Below the pieces are notes generated by a model that ran no database searches, was not told the origin of the DNA, and saw nothing but the letters and a program-made list of their open reading frames with translations. Position numbers and translations under genes: made by a program. This document shows, one piece after another, positions 34,540 to 44,730 of a stretch of DNA of 64,000 nt (the stretch's first letter is position 1; every line of letters begins with the position of its first letter). Where the stretch lies: positions 1-64,000 of the forward strand of contig JAGWWF010000020.1 of assembly GCA_018970445.1 (NCBI GenBank), written 5' to 3'. Source of the DNA: Alphaproteobacteria bacterium. Lineage in GTDB: Bacteria > Pseudomonadota > Alphaproteobacteria > Sphingomonadales > Sphingomonadaceae.

Positions 34540-36033
34540 ATGAACGACCAGCCCATGCCAGACCAGCTCATCCTCGTGCTCGATGCGGGCACCACCTCCA
34601 CCCGCGCCATCGCCTTCACGGCAACCGGCGCCATCGTCGCCAGCGCCGGCCGGCCGATGACGCAACATTATCCGGCCAGCGGCTGGGTGGAACATGACGC
34701 GGCGGAAATCTGGGCGCTGTCCATCGCCTGCCTGGAAGAGGTGGCAGCAGCGGTGGGCATTGATCGCATCGCTGCCATCGGCATCACCAACCAGCGCGAA
34801 ACCATCTGCTTCTGGGATCGCAGCACCGGCGAACCCCTGGCCCGCGCCATCGTCTGGCAGGATCGCCGCACCGCCGATCATTGTGCCCAGTTGAAAGCCG
34901 CCGATCCCGGCCTGGAAGCCCGTGTGCAGGCCAGGACCGGCCTGCTGCTCGATCCCTATTTTTCGGGCACCAAATTCCGCTGGGCGCTGGACAATTGGCC
35001 GATGGTGGCCGACGCCGCCAAGGATGGCCGGCTGGCAGTGGGCACGGTGGAAAGCTGGCTGATCTGGAAATTGAGCGGCGGCACCACGCATGTCACCGAC
35101 GCCACCAACGCCAGCCGCACGCTGCTGATGGATCTGGCGTCGTGCGAATGGGATGATGATCTGATCGCCCTGCTGGGCGTGCCGCGCGCCGCGCTGCCGG
35201 CCATTGTCGATTGCGCCGGGCCGCTGGCGCACGCCAGCCTGTTGGGCCGCACCATTGCGATCACCGGGGCCGCCGGCGATCAACAGGCTGCCGCCATCGG
35301 CCAGGGCTGCCTGACGGCGGGCGCGCTGAAGGCCACCTATGGCACCGGCTGTTTCCTGTTGGCCCATGCCGGTGCGAAGGCCCCGGTGTCGACCAATCGC
35401 CTGCTGTCCACCGTGGCGTGGCGGCTGGGCGGCAAGGCTGCCTATGCGCTGGAGGGCGCGATTTTCGTGGCCGGCTCGGCGGTGCAATGGCTGCGCGACG
35501 GGCTGGGAATCATTGCCACCAGCGCCGAATCCGAAGCGCTGGCGCAAAGCGTGCCCGACAATGGCGGCGTGACATTCGTGCCCGCGCTGGCCGGGCTGGG
35601 GGCGCCCTATTGGAACCCGGATGCGCGCGGCCTGATCTGTGGCCTGTCGGGCGGCACCACCCGCGCCCACATCGTGCGCGCCGCGCTGGAAGCGCAAGGC
35701 CAGCAGACCGCCGATCTGGTTGATGCGCTGGCCGCCGATGGCGTGGCCGCCGCCCGGCTGCGGGTGGATGGCGGCATGGTGGCCAACAACTGGCTGTGCC
35801 AGGATCTGGCCGACAGCTTGGGGATCGTGGTGGAACGGCCGCGCGTCATCGAAACCACCGCCATGGGCGCGGCCATGCTGGCCGGCGTGGGCGCCGGCCT
35901 GTTTGCCGATCTGGAAAGCGCCGCTGCCGCCATGGCCGCGGCCGATCGTAGCTTCCACCCCGCCATCGATGCCGCTGCCCGCGATGGGCGCCGGGCGCAG
36001 TGGCAGGCCGCCGTCGCCCGCGTGCTGGCCTGA
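34540..36033 (+). CDS. glpK: Glycerol kinase
   Basis: Phosphorylates glycerol with ATP. The 497-residue product is a normal FGGY kinase: LVLDAGTTSTRAIAF phosphate motif, GITNQRETICFWD, the middle-domain WLIWKLSGG, and the ADP-binding GGMVANNWLCQ. No glycerol facilitator glpF or repressor glpR is seen next to it. A small membrane protein gene begins by TGATG overlap at its stop. Confidence 0.96.
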   Translation: MNDQPMPDQLILVLDAGTTSTRAIAFTATGAIVASAGRPMTQHYPASGWVEHDAAEIWALSIACLEEVAAAVGIDRIAAIGITNQRETICFWDRSTGEPLARAIVWQDRRTADHCAQLKAADPGLEARVQARTGLLLDPYFSGTKFRWALDNWPMVADAAKDGRLAVGTVESWLIWKLSGGTTHVTDATNASRTLLMDLASCEWDDDLIALLGVPRAALPAIVDCAGPLAHASLLGRTIAITGAAGDQQAAAIGQGCLTAGALKATYGTGCFLLAHAGAKAPVSTNRLLSTVAWRLGGKAAYALEGAIFVAGSAVQWLRDGLGIIATSAESEALAQSVPDNGGVTFVPALAGLGAPYWNPDARGLICGLSGGTTRAHIVRAALEAQGQQTADLVDALAADGVAAARLRVDGGMVANNWLCQDLADSLGIVVERPRVIETTAMGAAMLAGVGAGLFADLESAAAAMAAADRSFHPAIDAAARDGRRAQWQAAVARVLA

Positions 36034-36215
36034 TGCCGGCGCAGATCACCCCGATCACCGGCCTGGCGCTGGTGGCGGCGCTGGCGCTGCTGGCGGGCGG
36101 CGTCTGGCTGCTGGGCCAGCCCGGCGCAAACCGCACCAAGGCGGTGCTGATGATGGTGGCCGGGCTGGTGGTGGCGTTCAACGCCTGGGTGAACAGCCTG
36201 CCGCTGCCGGCCTGA
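36033..36215 (+). CDS. Small two-helix membrane protein coupled to glpK
   Basis: A 60-residue protein starting MPAQITPITGLALVAALALL, with two hydrophobic segments (about residues 8-28 and 37-52) joined by a short polar link containing GANRTK. ATG overlaps the glpK stop (TGATG), so it is read by coupled translation. Not recognised; position suggests a role near glycerol uptake or kinase membrane attachment, which is conjecture. Confidence 0.65.
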   Translation: MPAQITPITGLALVAALALLAGGVWLLGQPGANRTKAVLMMVAGLVVAFNAWVNSLPLPA

Positions 36216-36318
36216 ACCGCTGCACCGCCATTCCGGCCAGTGTCGCACCTGCGACAAGCGCTGGTATCGCCGCGCCGGGGCTTGCCATAATCTTCGCCCA
36301 CATTCTGGGGAGGATGGC

Positions 36319-38448
36319 ATGATGCGGACAGGGATGGCAGCGACGCTGCTGATGGGATCGATGCTGGCCGCCGGGCTGGCGGTGTCGGGCGGGCCTGGCA
36401 GCGGCGTGCGCGGCGTGGATGCCCAGCGGCTGGCCAATGCCGGCGGTGAACCGGGCAACTGGATGACGCACGGCGGCACCTATGCCGAACAGCGCTTTGC
36501 CGATCTCACCCAGATCAACGCCGATAACGTGAAGCAGCTGGGCCTGGCCTGGTTTGCCGATCTGCCCACCAATCGCGGCCAGGAAGCCACGCCGATTGTG
36601 GTGGATGGCACGATCTACACCAGCACCAGCTGGTCCACGGTAATGGCGCTGGATGCCGAAACGGGCAAGGTGAAGTGGCGGTTTGACCCACGCGTGGACA
36701 AGGCGCGCGGCCACAGCGCCTGCTGCGATGTCGTCAATCGCGGCGTGGCGGTGTGGAACGGGCTGGTGTTCGTGGCCGCGCTCGATGGCCGGCTGATCGC
36801 GCTGGATGCGGGCACCGGCCGCGTGAAATGGTCAACGCAGACCTTCACCGATACGGCCAAGCCCTACACCATCACCGGCGCGCCGCGGGTGATGAAGGGG
36901 CTGGTGGTGATCGGCAACGGCGGCGGCGAACTGGGCGTGCGCGGTTATGTGACGGCCTATGACGCGATGACCGGCCAGAAGAAATGGCGCTTCTTCACGG
37001 TGCCGGGCAACCCGGCCAATGGGCCGGATGGCGAAGTGTCGGACAATGTGCTGGCCGGCAAGGCCGCCCCCACCTGGTTTGGCGAATATTGGAAGGGCGG
37101 CGGCGGCGGCACCGCCTGGGATGCCATCGTTTACGATTCCGAGCTGGATCAGCTCTATATCGGCGTTGGCAACGGATCCCCCTGGAACCACATGATCCGT
37201 TCGGACGGGAAGGGCGACAATCTGTTCCTGTCCTCCGTGCTGGCGCTCAAGCCCGATACCGGCGAATATCTCTGGCATTATCAGGGCACACCCGGCGAGA
37301 CGTGGGACTATACCGCGACCCAGCCGATCATGCTTGCAACGCTGCTGATCGACGGGCGCCCACGCAAGGTGCTGATGCAGGCGCCGAAGAATGGCTTTTT
37401 CTATGTGATCGACAGGGCCAATGGCCAGCTGATCTCGGCCAAGGGCTTTGCCACCCAGACCTGGGCGACCGGGGTTGACATGAAGACCGGCCGCCCGATC
37501 GAAGTGCCGGAAGCCCGCTATCGCACGGCCGGCGCGCTGGTGTTCCCCTCACCGCTGGGCGCGCACAACTGGCACCCGATGAGCTACAGCCCGCGCACCG
37601 GCCTGGTCTATCTGCCCGCGCAGGAAATCCCGCAGATGTACATGGCCCAGGCCGGCTTCGAACGCCGCGAAGGCGCGTGGAACCTGGGCATCAACATCGA
37701 TCCCGGATCGGTGCCGGATGACCGGGCGCAGTTCAAGGCGATCAAGGCCTCGCTCAAGGGCCGGCTGATCGCCTGGGACCCGGTGGCGCAAAAGCCGGCC
37801 TGGGAAATCGGCTATGATGGGCCGTGGAACGGCGGCACGCTGGCCACCGCCGGCAATCTGGTGTTCCAGGGCAATGGCGCGGGCGATTTCCAGGCCTTCA
37901 ATGCCAGCACCGGCAGCAAATTGTGGAACTTCAAGGCCCAGACCGGCATTGTTGCGCCGCCCGTCAGCTACAGCGTGAAGGGCCGGCAATATGTGGCGAT
38001 CATGGTCGGCTATGGCGGGGCCTATCCCCTGACCAGTGCCTTTGAAGACCCGCGCGAAGCCCGCAACGGCCGCCTGCTGGTGTTCAAACTGGGCGGCAAG
38101 GCGGCCCTGCCCAAGGCAACCGAACCGGTGTTCGCCGCGGCCAATCCCCCCAAGGACATGTTCACCCCGGCGCAGGTGAGCGAAGGCGCGGCGATCTATG
38201 CCGCAAACTGCGCCTTCTGCCACGGCCCGGATGCTCATGCATCGGGCATCGTGCCCGATCTGCGCCGCTCTGCCGTGCTCAGCGATGCCGAGGCGTGGAA
38301 GGCCATTGTCCATGATGGCGCGCTGAAGGCCAACGGCATGATCGCCTTCAGCCGCTGGTACAATCCGGCCCAGGTGGAAGCCGTGCGCGCCTATGTTGGC
38401 CAGCAGGCGAGGAAATTGCAGGCGCTGGAAGCCGGCGGCGGCAAATAG
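36319..38448 (+). CDS. PQQ-dependent quinohaemoprotein alcohol dehydrogenase
   Basis: Periplasmic dehydrogenase with a PQQ beta-propeller and fused cytochrome c. The 709-residue product has a signal peptide (MMRTGMAATLLMGSMLAAGL), propeller tryptophan motifs such as LDAETGKVKW and LDAGTGRVKW, the adjacent-cysteine pair in SACCDVV, and a C-terminal haem c site CAFCH (residues 631-635) with a candidate axial methionine M674. GGGGAGG precedes two adjacent ATGs. Oxidises primary or secondary alcohols to aldehydes; no PQQ biosynthesis genes are nearby. The substrate is not visible. Confidence 0.92.
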   Translation: MMRTGMAATLLMGSMLAAGLAVSGGPGSGVRGVDAQRLANAGGEPGNWMTHGGTYAEQRFADLTQINADNVKQLGLAWFADLPTNRGQEATPIVVDGTIYTSTSWSTVMALDAETGKVKWRFDPRVDKARGHSACCDVVNRGVAVWNGLVFVAALDGRLIALDAGTGRVKWSTQTFTDTAKPYTITGAPRVMKGLVVIGNGGGELGVRGYVTAYDAMTGQKKWRFFTVPGNPANGPDGEVSDNVLAGKAAPTWFGEYWKGGGGGTAWDAIVYDSELDQLYIGVGNGSPWNHMIRSDGKGDNLFLSSVLALKPDTGEYLWHYQGTPGETWDYTATQPIMLATLLIDGRPRKVLMQAPKNGFFYVIDRANGQLISAKGFATQTWATGVDMKTGRPIEVPEARYRTAGALVFPSPLGAHNWHPMSYSPRTGLVYLPAQEIPQMYMAQAGFERREGAWNLGINIDPGSVPDDRAQFKAIKASLKGRLIAWDPVAQKPAWEIGYDGPWNGGTLATAGNLVFQGNGAGDFQAFNASTGSKLWNFKAQTGIVAPPVSYSVKGRQYVAIMVGYGGAYPLTSAFEDPREARNGRLLVFKLGGKAALPKATEPVFAAANPPKDMFTPAQVSEGAAIYAANCAFCHGPDAHASGIVPDLRRSAVLSDAEAWKAIVHDGALKANGMIAFSRWYNPAQVEAVRAYVGQQARKLQALEAGGGK

Positions 38449-38458
38449 GCTGGTCGGC

Positions 38459-39232
38459 TCAGCGGTTTGACTGGCCGTCGTCGATCTTGATGATCGTGCC
38501 GGTCACCGCTTCGGCCGCCGGGCTGACCAGATAGAGCAGGGTGGAATCCATCATCGCCGGATCGCCCAGCCGCTTGCGGCGGAAATGCTGCGTGATGTCG
38601 CCCATGCGGCTCATCATGCCGTCCATCATCTCGCTGGCAAAGGCGCCCGGCGCGATGGCGTTGACGTTGATCGCAAAGCGCGCCCACTCCACCGCCAGCA
38701 CCTCCGTCATCCGCACCACGGCGGCCTTGGTCATGCTGTACAGCGCTGCGCCATGGCCGTTGTATTCGAACGCCGCCATGGATGCGATGTTGACGATGCG
38801 CAAGGGCCGGCCATCGGCAATGCGGCGGGCGGCCAGGCTGGTGGAAAGCAGCCAGGGCGCATTGACGTTCACCGCCATCACCTGGTTGTAGAGGTCGGGG
38901 CTGACCTTGTGGGCGCGGGCGGCATCGGGAATGCCGGCATTGTTGATCAGGATCGAAACCGGGCCGATCGCGGCCTCCACCCGTTCGGCCAGGGCCAGGC
39001 ATTGCGCCTGATCGGCGACATCGATCGCAAAGGCCCGGCACTGGCCACCTGCGGCGGTGATTTCGGCCACCAGTGCCTCCAATTTGTCCACGCGGCGCGC
39101 GCAAACCGCCACGGTGGCGCCCGCTGCGGCCAGCACCCGGGCAAATCGGGCCCCCAGTCCCGATGAAGCCCCGGTGACGATGGCAATCTGGCCCGACAGA
39201 TCATGGCCAGCGTTGGGCAGGGGATAGGTCAT
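38459..39232 (-). CDS. Short-chain dehydrogenase/reductase
   Basis: A 257-residue classical SDR: NAD(P) motif TGASSGLGARFA (near residue 20), NNAG, and the Ser-Tyr-Lys catalytic set in IASMAAFEYNGHGAALYSMTKAA. Ends with TGTIIKIDDGQSNR typical of the family. AAAGGA lies 9 bases before the ATG. Convergent with the PQQ dehydrogenase gene. The substrate is unknown; a role in alcohol or fatty-acid metabolism would fit the neighbour but is not shown. Confidence 0.88.
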   Translation of the reverse strand: MTYPLPNAGHDLSGQIAIVTGASSGLGARFARVLAAAGATVAVCARRVDKLEALVAEITAAGGQCRAFAIDVADQAQCLALAERVEAAIGPVSILINNAGIPDAARAHKVSPDLYNQVMAVNVNAPWLLSTSLAARRIADGRPLRIVNIASMAAFEYNGHGAALYSMTKAAVVRMTEVLAVEWARFAINVNAIAPGAFASEMMDGMMSRMGDITQHFRRKRLGDPAMMDSTLLYLVSPAAEAVTGTIIKIDDGQSNR

Positions 39233-39266
39233 GCGCAATATCCTTTCGCGGCCAAGGCCAGCCGGT

Positions 39267-40643
39267 TCAGGCGGCGCAGGCGCTGGCGATGGCATCGCGT
39301 TCGGCCTTCAGGGCCTCGGCGATCAGAAAGGCCATTTCCAGGCTCTGGCTGGCGTTCAGCCGCGGGTCGCACTGCGTCTGATAGCGGCTGGCCAGGCCTT
39401 CATCGGAAATGGCAACGGCGCCGCCGGTGCATTCGGTCACGTCCTGTCCGGTCATTTCCAGATGGATGCCGCCGGCATGGCTGCCCTCGGCCCGGTGGAT
39501 GGCGAAAAAGCCCTTTACTTCCGAAAGGATACGGTCGAATGGCCGGGTCTTCAGGCCGCCAGCCGCCTTGATCGTGTTGCCGTGCATCGGGTCACAGCTC
39601 CACACCACATACCGGCCTTCGCGCTGCACGGCGCGGATCAGGCGGGGCAGATGCTGATCGACCTTGTCGTGGCCAAAACGGGTGATCAGCGTGAGCCGGC
39701 CGGGCACATTGCCGGGATTGAGCGTGTCGATCAGGCGCAACAGATCGTCGGCCTCCAGGCTGGGCCCGCACTTCAGGCCCAGCGGATTGCCAACGCCGCG
39801 CAGGAATTCGACATGGGCGCTGCCGGCAAAGCGGGTGCGATCGCCGATCCAAAGCATATGGGCCGAAGTGTCATACCAGTCACCGGTCAGGCTGTCCTGC
39901 CGGGTCATCGCCTCTTCAAAGCCCAGCAGCAGCGCCTCGTGGCTGGTGAAGAAGCTGGTGGCCTTCAACTGCGGCACCGTATCGGGCGACAGGCCAATGG
40001 CGGCCATGAAATCAAGGGCTTCCCCGATGCGATCGGCCAGCAGGGCATATTGATCGGCCCAGGGGCTGCGCGCGGCGAAATCCAGGTTCCATTTGTGCAC
40101 CTGGTGCAGATTGGCATAGCCACCGCTGGCAAAGGCGCGCAGCAGGTTCAGGGTTGCGGCCATCTGCAGATAGCCGCGCACCATGCGCTGCGGATCTGGT
40201 GTGCGCGCCGTGGCGGTGAATTCGATATCGTTCACATTGTCGCCACGATAGCTGGGCAGCGACACGCCATCGATCTCTTCGAAATCGCCGGAGCGCGGCT
40301 TGGCGAACTGCCCGGCCATGCGGCCCACCTTCACCACCGGCATCTTGCTGGCAAAGGTGAGGGTGACCGCCATCTGCAACAGCACGCGGAAGGTGTCGCG
40401 GATGGTGTTGGGATGAAATTCGGCAAAGCTTTCCGCGCAATCGCCGCCCTGCAACAAAAAGGCATTTCCGGCGGCTACGCTAGCCAGCCGTTCGGTCAGG
40501 TCGCGCGCTTCGCCGGCAAACACCAGCGGCGGATAGGAACGCAGTTGGGATTCCACCGCCGCCAGCGCTGACGCATCGGGATAGGCGGGCAATTGCCGGG
40601 CTTCGCAAGCGCGCCAGCTGTCGGGTGTCCAGTTTTTCGTCAT
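39267..40643 (-). CDS. Class II 3-deoxy-D-arabino-heptulosonate-7-phosphate synthase
   Basis: First step of the shikimate pathway: phosphoenolpyruvate + erythrose-4-phosphate to DAHP. The 458-residue product is the plant/class II type: it starts [20 protein letters not shown] and shows [14 protein letters not shown], the metal-binding cysteine segment, RGDNVND, and CDPMHGNT with the histidine ligand. The ATG at [10 protein letters not shown] was preferred to one 7 codons upstream on family grounds. It follows gor on the same strand after 74 bases. Confidence 0.94.
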   Translation of the reverse strand: MTKNWTPDSWRACEARQLPAYPDASALAAVESQLRSYPPLVFAGEARDLTERLASVAAGNAFLLQGGDCAESFAEFHPNTIRDTFRVLLQMAVTLTFASKMPVVKVGRMAGQFAKPRSGDFEEIDGVSLPSYRGDNVNDIEFTATARTPDPQRMVRGYLQMAATLNLLRAFASGGYANLHQVHKWNLDFAARSPWADQYALLADRIGEALDFMAAIGLSPDTVPQLKATSFFTSHEALLLGFEEAMTRQDSLTGDWYDTSAHMLWIGDRTRFAGSAHVEFLRGVGNPLGLKCGPSLEADDLLRLIDTLNPGNVPGRLTLITRFGHDKVDQHLPRLIRAVQREGRYVVWSCDPMHGNTIKAAGGLKTRPFDRILSEVKGFFAIHRAEGSHAGGIHLEMTGQDVTECTGGAVAISDEGLASRYQTQCDPRLNASQSLEMAFLIAEALKAERDAIASACAA

Positions 40644-40717
40644 GACCAAGTTGCTTTGCGGCATTTCAAGGGAGGCTGCAAGGTTGCTGCGCCCACGGCA
40701 AGCGGGAGCGCCGACGA

Positions 40718-42058
40718 TCAGCGCATCAGCACCAGTTCCTCGCTCATCGTCGGGTGCAAGGCCATGGTGTCGTCAAAGTGCGCCTTGGTCAGGCCTGCCT
40801 TCACGGCGATGGCCACTGCCTGCAATATTTCCGGCGCATCCGGCCCGATCATGTGGGCACCAACCACCCGATCGGTGCTGGCATCGACCACCAGCTTGTA
40901 CAGCGCGCGTTCATTGCGCCCGGCCAGCACATTCTTCATCGGCCGGAAATCGGAGGTGAACACGCGCACCTGGCCATAGGCGTTGCGCGCTTCGGCTTCC
41001 GTCATCCCCACGCTGCCCAGCGGCGGGTTGCTGAACACCGCCGACGGGATGGCGCGGTAGTCCACCGTCCACGGCTTGTTGCCAAACTGCGTGTCGGCAA
41101 AGGCATGGCCCTCGCGGATCGCTACCGGCGTAAGTTGCACGCGGTCGGTCACGTCGCCCACGGCGAAGATGCTGGGCACATTGGTACGGTTCTCGCCGTC
41201 CACCGCGATGGCGCCCTTCTCATTGAGCGCCACGCCGGCCGCATCCAGCCCCAGGCCCTCGATGTTGGGCACGCGGCCCAGCGCCCACATCAGCACATCG
41301 GTTTCGATGGTCTTGCCATCCACGAAATGCAGCACCAGGCCCGCATCCGTCTGTTCCACCCGTTCCAGCTTGCAGTTCAGCTTGAAGCTGATGCCCTTGG
41401 CGGTGGAGATGGTGAGCAGCCGGTCGGCCAGCGCCGGTTCCCAGCCGCGCAGGATGGTGTCGCTGCGGTTGATCAGTGTCACATCCGTGCCCAGTTCGTG
41501 GAACACACCGGCAAATTCGGTGGCAATATAGCCGGCGCCGGCGATCACCATGCGGCGCGGCAGTTCGGGCAGATGGAACACCTCGTTCGAGGTGATGCCA
41601 TGTTCGGCGCCGGGCACATCGGGCACGAACGGGCGGGCGCCGGTAGCGATCAATATGGTGCGCGCGCTGTAGCGCGTGCCGTCCACCTCCACATGGTGCG
41701 CATCCAGCAGCCTTGCGTGGCCCAGCAGGGTCGTCACCTTGTTGTTGTCGAGCGTGGTCTGGTAGAGGCCGTTCAGCCGGTCCACCTCGGCCAGCACATT
41801 GTCGCGCAGGGTGGCCCAATCAAAGCGGCGGCCTTCCAGCGTCCAGCCAAAGCGGCGGGCGTCGTCCAGATCCTCGGCAAAATGCGCGCCGTAAACCAAC
41901 AGCTTCTTGGGCACGCAGCCGCGGATCACGCAGGTGCCGCCCACGCGATATTCTTCCGCCACCGCCACGCGGGCACCGTGGCCAGCCGCGATCCGGCTGG
42001 CGCGCACCCCGCCGGAACCGGCACCGATCACGAACAGATCGAAATCATATTTGGTCAT
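40718..42058 (-). CDS. gor: Glutathione-disulfide reductase
   Basis: NADPH-dependent flavoenzyme keeping glutathione reduced. The 446-residue product has FAD motif [13 protein letters not shown], the redox disulfide [13 protein letters not shown], the second nucleotide motif [14 protein letters not shown], the FAD-binding [11 protein letters not shown], and the C-terminal HPTMSEE catalytic dyad. A candidate promoter lies 55 bases upstream. Supplies glutathione for enzymes such as the MAPEG protein elsewhere in the window. Confidence 0.96.
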   Translation of the reverse strand: MTKYDFDLFVIGAGSGGVRASRIAAGHGARVAVAEEYRVGGTCVIRGCVPKKLLVYGAHFAEDLDDARRFGWTLEGRRFDWATLRDNVLAEVDRLNGLYQTTLDNNKVTTLLGHARLLDAHHVEVDGTRYSARTILIATGARPFVPDVPGAEHGITSNEVFHLPELPRRMVIAGAGYIATEFAGVFHELGTDVTLINRSDTILRGWEPALADRLLTISTAKGISFKLNCKLERVEQTDAGLVLHFVDGKTIETDVLMWALGRVPNIEGLGLDAAGVALNEKGAIAVDGENRTNVPSIFAVGDVTDRVQLTPVAIREGHAFADTQFGNKPWTVDYRAIPSAVFSNPPLGSVGMTEAEARNAYGQVRVFTSDFRPMKNVLAGRNERALYKLVVDASTDRVVGAHMIGPDAPEILQAVAIAVKAGLTKAHFDDTMALHPTMSEELVLMR

Positions 42059-42113
42059 CTGGGCATCCTGCAGCTTTGGCGTGCGGGATAATCGCTGGGC
42101 TGGCCAGGCGCCA

Positions 42114-42143
42114 ATTATTTCGCCTGTTCAGCCTGAAAGGCAA
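42114..42143 (-). promoter_or_regulatory. Candidate promoter of gor
   Basis: Minus-strand TTGCCT and AATAAT (five of six consensus positions) spaced by 18 bases. A small palindrome TTCAG-C-CTGAA (42127-42137) lies inside the spacer and could be an operator. Confidence 0.5.
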
Positions 42144-42157
42144 AATCGATGATGGGC

Positions 42158-42958
42158 TCAGCCGGTGAGCCACCAGTAGAGCCCGCCGATCAGCAGCCCG
42201 ATCTGCAAGCCGGTGATCAGCAGCAGGCGCTGCTTGAAGCTGTCCTTGGCGCTCTTGTGGCGCAAGCGATTGATCGCATACCAGGCCGCCGGGCTGCCGC
42301 CGATCAGCGCCAGGTTGAGCAACGTGCGTTCCGGAATGCGGTTGCGTGTGTTGAAGTTGCGCGCGCGGCGCTTGTCGATGGCAAAGGCGGCAAAGCAGGC
42401 CGCGTTGATCGCGGCCAATGCTGCCAGCACGATCAGCAGCCAGCGCGAGGGAAAGGGCTGCGGGTCGCTGTGTGCGGTGGCCATGATCGCGGGGCTGGCG
42501 ATCACCGGCGGCGGCTCGGCGGGGCGCGCACGCGGCGGGTCCACAGGCGCGGCGCGCGGCGCGGCTTCGGCCATCACTGGCGGCGCTGCACTGCCGCTGC
42601 AATCTAGCGGCGCATAGCGCGGCACGGCATGGCCGCTGGCGATCATCGCGCAGCTGATGTTCACGCCATCGGCCGTGCAGTTGACGATGCGGCGGCCGTA
42701 GCTGTCGGTATCTTCCAGCACGCACTGCAGCGCCTTGCCGGCAGTGATGCTGCGCAGCTGGTCGCGCGCGGCAAAGGGATCGCCGGGCGTGCAGCGCCGC
42801 CCCGGCCGGCAGGCGCCGGGCATTTCCGGCGCATCGATGCCGTTCAACCGCATCGCACCATCCACGTTGGAACAGCGCAGATTGTCCCCATCATGGTGGG
42901 TGGGATTGAGGCAGGTGAAGCTGGCGGCCGCGGCAAGGGCCAGCATTGCAGTGCTCAT
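42158..42958 (-). CDS. Exported thermonuclease-like domain fused to DUF1294 membrane domain
   Basis: A 266-residue two-part protein. Residues 1-115 carry a signal-like start (MSTAMLALAAAASF) and a staphylococcal-nuclease-like segment (MRLNGIDAPEMPGACRPG, CVLEDTDSYGRRIVNC, GHAVPRY), with several cysteines that suggest disulfides outside the cytoplasm. A proline/alanine-rich linker follows (about 120-165). The C-terminal half is DUF1294-like with hydrophobic helices and the family-like FAIDKRRARN and GGSPAAWYA. Nuclease activity is not assured: the catalytic arginine/glutamate set was not confirmed. Gene begins one base after the DUF4153 stop. Confidence 0.75.
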   Translation of the reverse strand: MSTAMLALAAAASFTCLNPTHHDGDNLRCSNVDGAMRLNGIDAPEMPGACRPGRRCTPGDPFAARDQLRSITAGKALQCVLEDTDSYGRRIVNCTADGVNISCAMIASGHAVPRYAPLDCSGSAAPPVMAEAAPRAAPVDPPRARPAEPPPVIASPAIMATAHSDPQPFPSRWLLIVLAALAAINAACFAAFAIDKRRARNFNTRNRIPERTLLNLALIGGSPAAWYAINRLRHKSAKDSFKQRLLLITGLQIGLLIGGLYWWLTG

Positions 42959-42959
42959 C

Positions 42960-44690
42960 TCAGCGTTCCGGCGGTGCCATGGCCACCGGCTCGCCATCGA
43001 TCACCAGCTGCTCGGCCTCCACCGTGCGGATGGTGGCGCGGCCGGCCAGGATCGCCGCCCGCAGCGCCTTGATCTTGTCGCCACCGATGGCCCGCGCGCC
43101 AAGGGCGGCCTGATCGTCCGGGTTGCTGGCCATCCAGCTGTTCCCAATGCGGCGGAAGCGCACCACGCTGGCCGCCGTCATCACCGTATCGATATTGACA
43201 TAAAGCGTGGCCGTGTCAGCCCCCGGCGGCAGGTGCAGCACGCACAGCGACCAGTCATCATCGCACAGCCGCAGCGGCTTCAGCACATCCGCGATGCCGG
43301 GCGGCACCGTGCGCGGCCCGCCGGCCGGATCGCGCGGGATCACCAGGATCGCCTCGACAGCGGCGGCTTCCTCGATCTTTTCCGCCAGTTGCCAGAGCGT
43401 CTGGGCTTTCAGCGCGGCCTTGGCCTGCTGGCCGGTTGCGCCCGGTGCCGCGGCCAGCCGGCGCACGGCGGCTTCACCGCTCGGCCCGAAATCAAAGCGC
43501 AGCGCCGCCCAATCGAATTTGTCCGGCCGCACCTGGCCGCTTTCCAGCCTGGCCAGCTGGCTGCGGGTGGAAATGGCGCCAAAATCCATCAGTGGCGTCG
43601 CCAGCAGCAGCGCCACGCCGCACAGCAGGAAGGCCATCACCAGATTGCCGCGCCGCACCCGCGCCATCCATGCCGATCGCCGCAGCAGCGCCCACAGGCC
43701 CGCGATGCCATAGGCCAGCGCCACCGCCACCACCACGCTTGCCCACAGCCGGTCCGGCGTCCAGCCATGCTGCCCGATGCGCTGGCCAAGCGACACCGAA
43801 GCCAGCACCGCCAGGGGCAGCAGCGCGCCCACCAGCACCCCGGCGCTCAGGCGCAGCAGCCGGCGCCGGCTTTCATCCTCGGGCGCATCGGCAATCACCG
43901 CATTGGCCAGCACCAGGCCAGAGGCGATGCAGAACAGCAGGATCGGCGTGGTGCTCTTGGTCGCCTCCCACAATGGCGCCAGGCCGGTGAACGGCAGCGC
44001 CAGCAGAAACAGCGCCAGGCCCACCGCCAGCACCGGGGTGAGCGCCGAGAGCACAAAGCGCAGCACGCGCTGCAGGGTGGAGAGGATGCCGGCCGAATCG
44101 CGGGCCAGCGCGCCGCCGCCGCCAAAGGCCGCGCCCAGTAGCGCGCATGCCACCCGGCTCTCGCCCAGCATCCGTTCCAGCTCGCCAAAGCCGATCAGCT
44201 TGAACAGGCTGGCCAGCATCCAGGCCAGCAGCCAGCTGACCAGCGTGAAGCCGAGCGCAGCGGCCACCGTGACGAGATCGGTCCACGCCCGGTCATGCGC
44301 GCGGGCATAGGGCAGGCCAGCCCCGCCAGCGCTGCGGGCATCATGCCAGGCCTGGAACAGCGGCACCGCCACCGCGATGGCGATCACCGCGCTCGGCAGG
44401 CGCAGCAGATCCGGGCCGCTGCCGTTGGCGCTGATGCCAGACCACCAGCCGGCCGCTGCCGCCACCAATGCGGCCAGCACAGCAAAGCCGGCCGCCGGCA
44501 CCAGCCGCCCGCGATCCCAGAGCAGCCCGAAGGCCACGCCAAACACGATCAGGCCGGTGATGATCGCGCTATCGGCTGGGGTGACTGCCCCGTCCGAAAT
44601 ATCGGCCACCAGCCAGCCGAGAACCAGGCCCAGCACGGCGAGCAGGCCGGCGCGCTGCGGCCAGGGGGCGGCGGTTTCGGAAAGCGTCAC
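42960..44690 (-). CDS. DUF4153-type polytopic membrane protein
   Basis: A 576-residue membrane protein with about eleven hydrophobic helices over its first two thirds (for example GLVLGWLVADI, LFLLALPFTGLAPLW, VVVAVALAYGIAGLWALL) and a soluble, probably extracytoplasmic C-terminal third beginning about residue 375. The layout fits DUF4153, of unknown function. Start is GTG with no clear Shine-Dalgarno. It follows purA after 40 bases and precedes the nuclease-like gene after one base. Confidence 0.75.
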   Translation of the reverse strand: MTLSETAAPWPQRAGLLAVLGLVLGWLVADISDGAVTPADSAIITGLIVFGVAFGLLWDRGRLVPAAGFAVLAALVAAAAGWWSGISANGSGPDLLRLPSAVIAIAVAVPLFQAWHDARSAGGAGLPYARAHDRAWTDLVTVAAALGFTLVSWLLAWMLASLFKLIGFGELERMLGESRVACALLGAAFGGGGALARDSAGILSTLQRVLRFVLSALTPVLAVGLALFLLALPFTGLAPLWEATKSTTPILLFCIASGLVLANAVIADAPEDESRRRLLRLSAGVLVGALLPLAVLASVSLGQRIGQHGWTPDRLWASVVVAVALAYGIAGLWALLRRSAWMARVRRGNLVMAFLLCGVALLLATPLMDFGAISTRSQLARLESGQVRPDKFDWAALRFDFGPSGEAAVRRLAAAPGATGQQAKAALKAQTLWQLAEKIEEAAAVEAILVIPRDPAGGPRTVPPGIADVLKPLRLCDDDWSLCVLHLPPGADTATLYVNIDTVMTAASVVRFRRIGNSWMASNPDDQAALGARAIGGDKIKALRAAILAGRATIRTVEAEQLVIDGEPVAMAPPER

Positions 44691-44730
44691 GCCACAAGCA
44701 GCACAGATTTTTCGGCTTTTCGCAAGCCCC

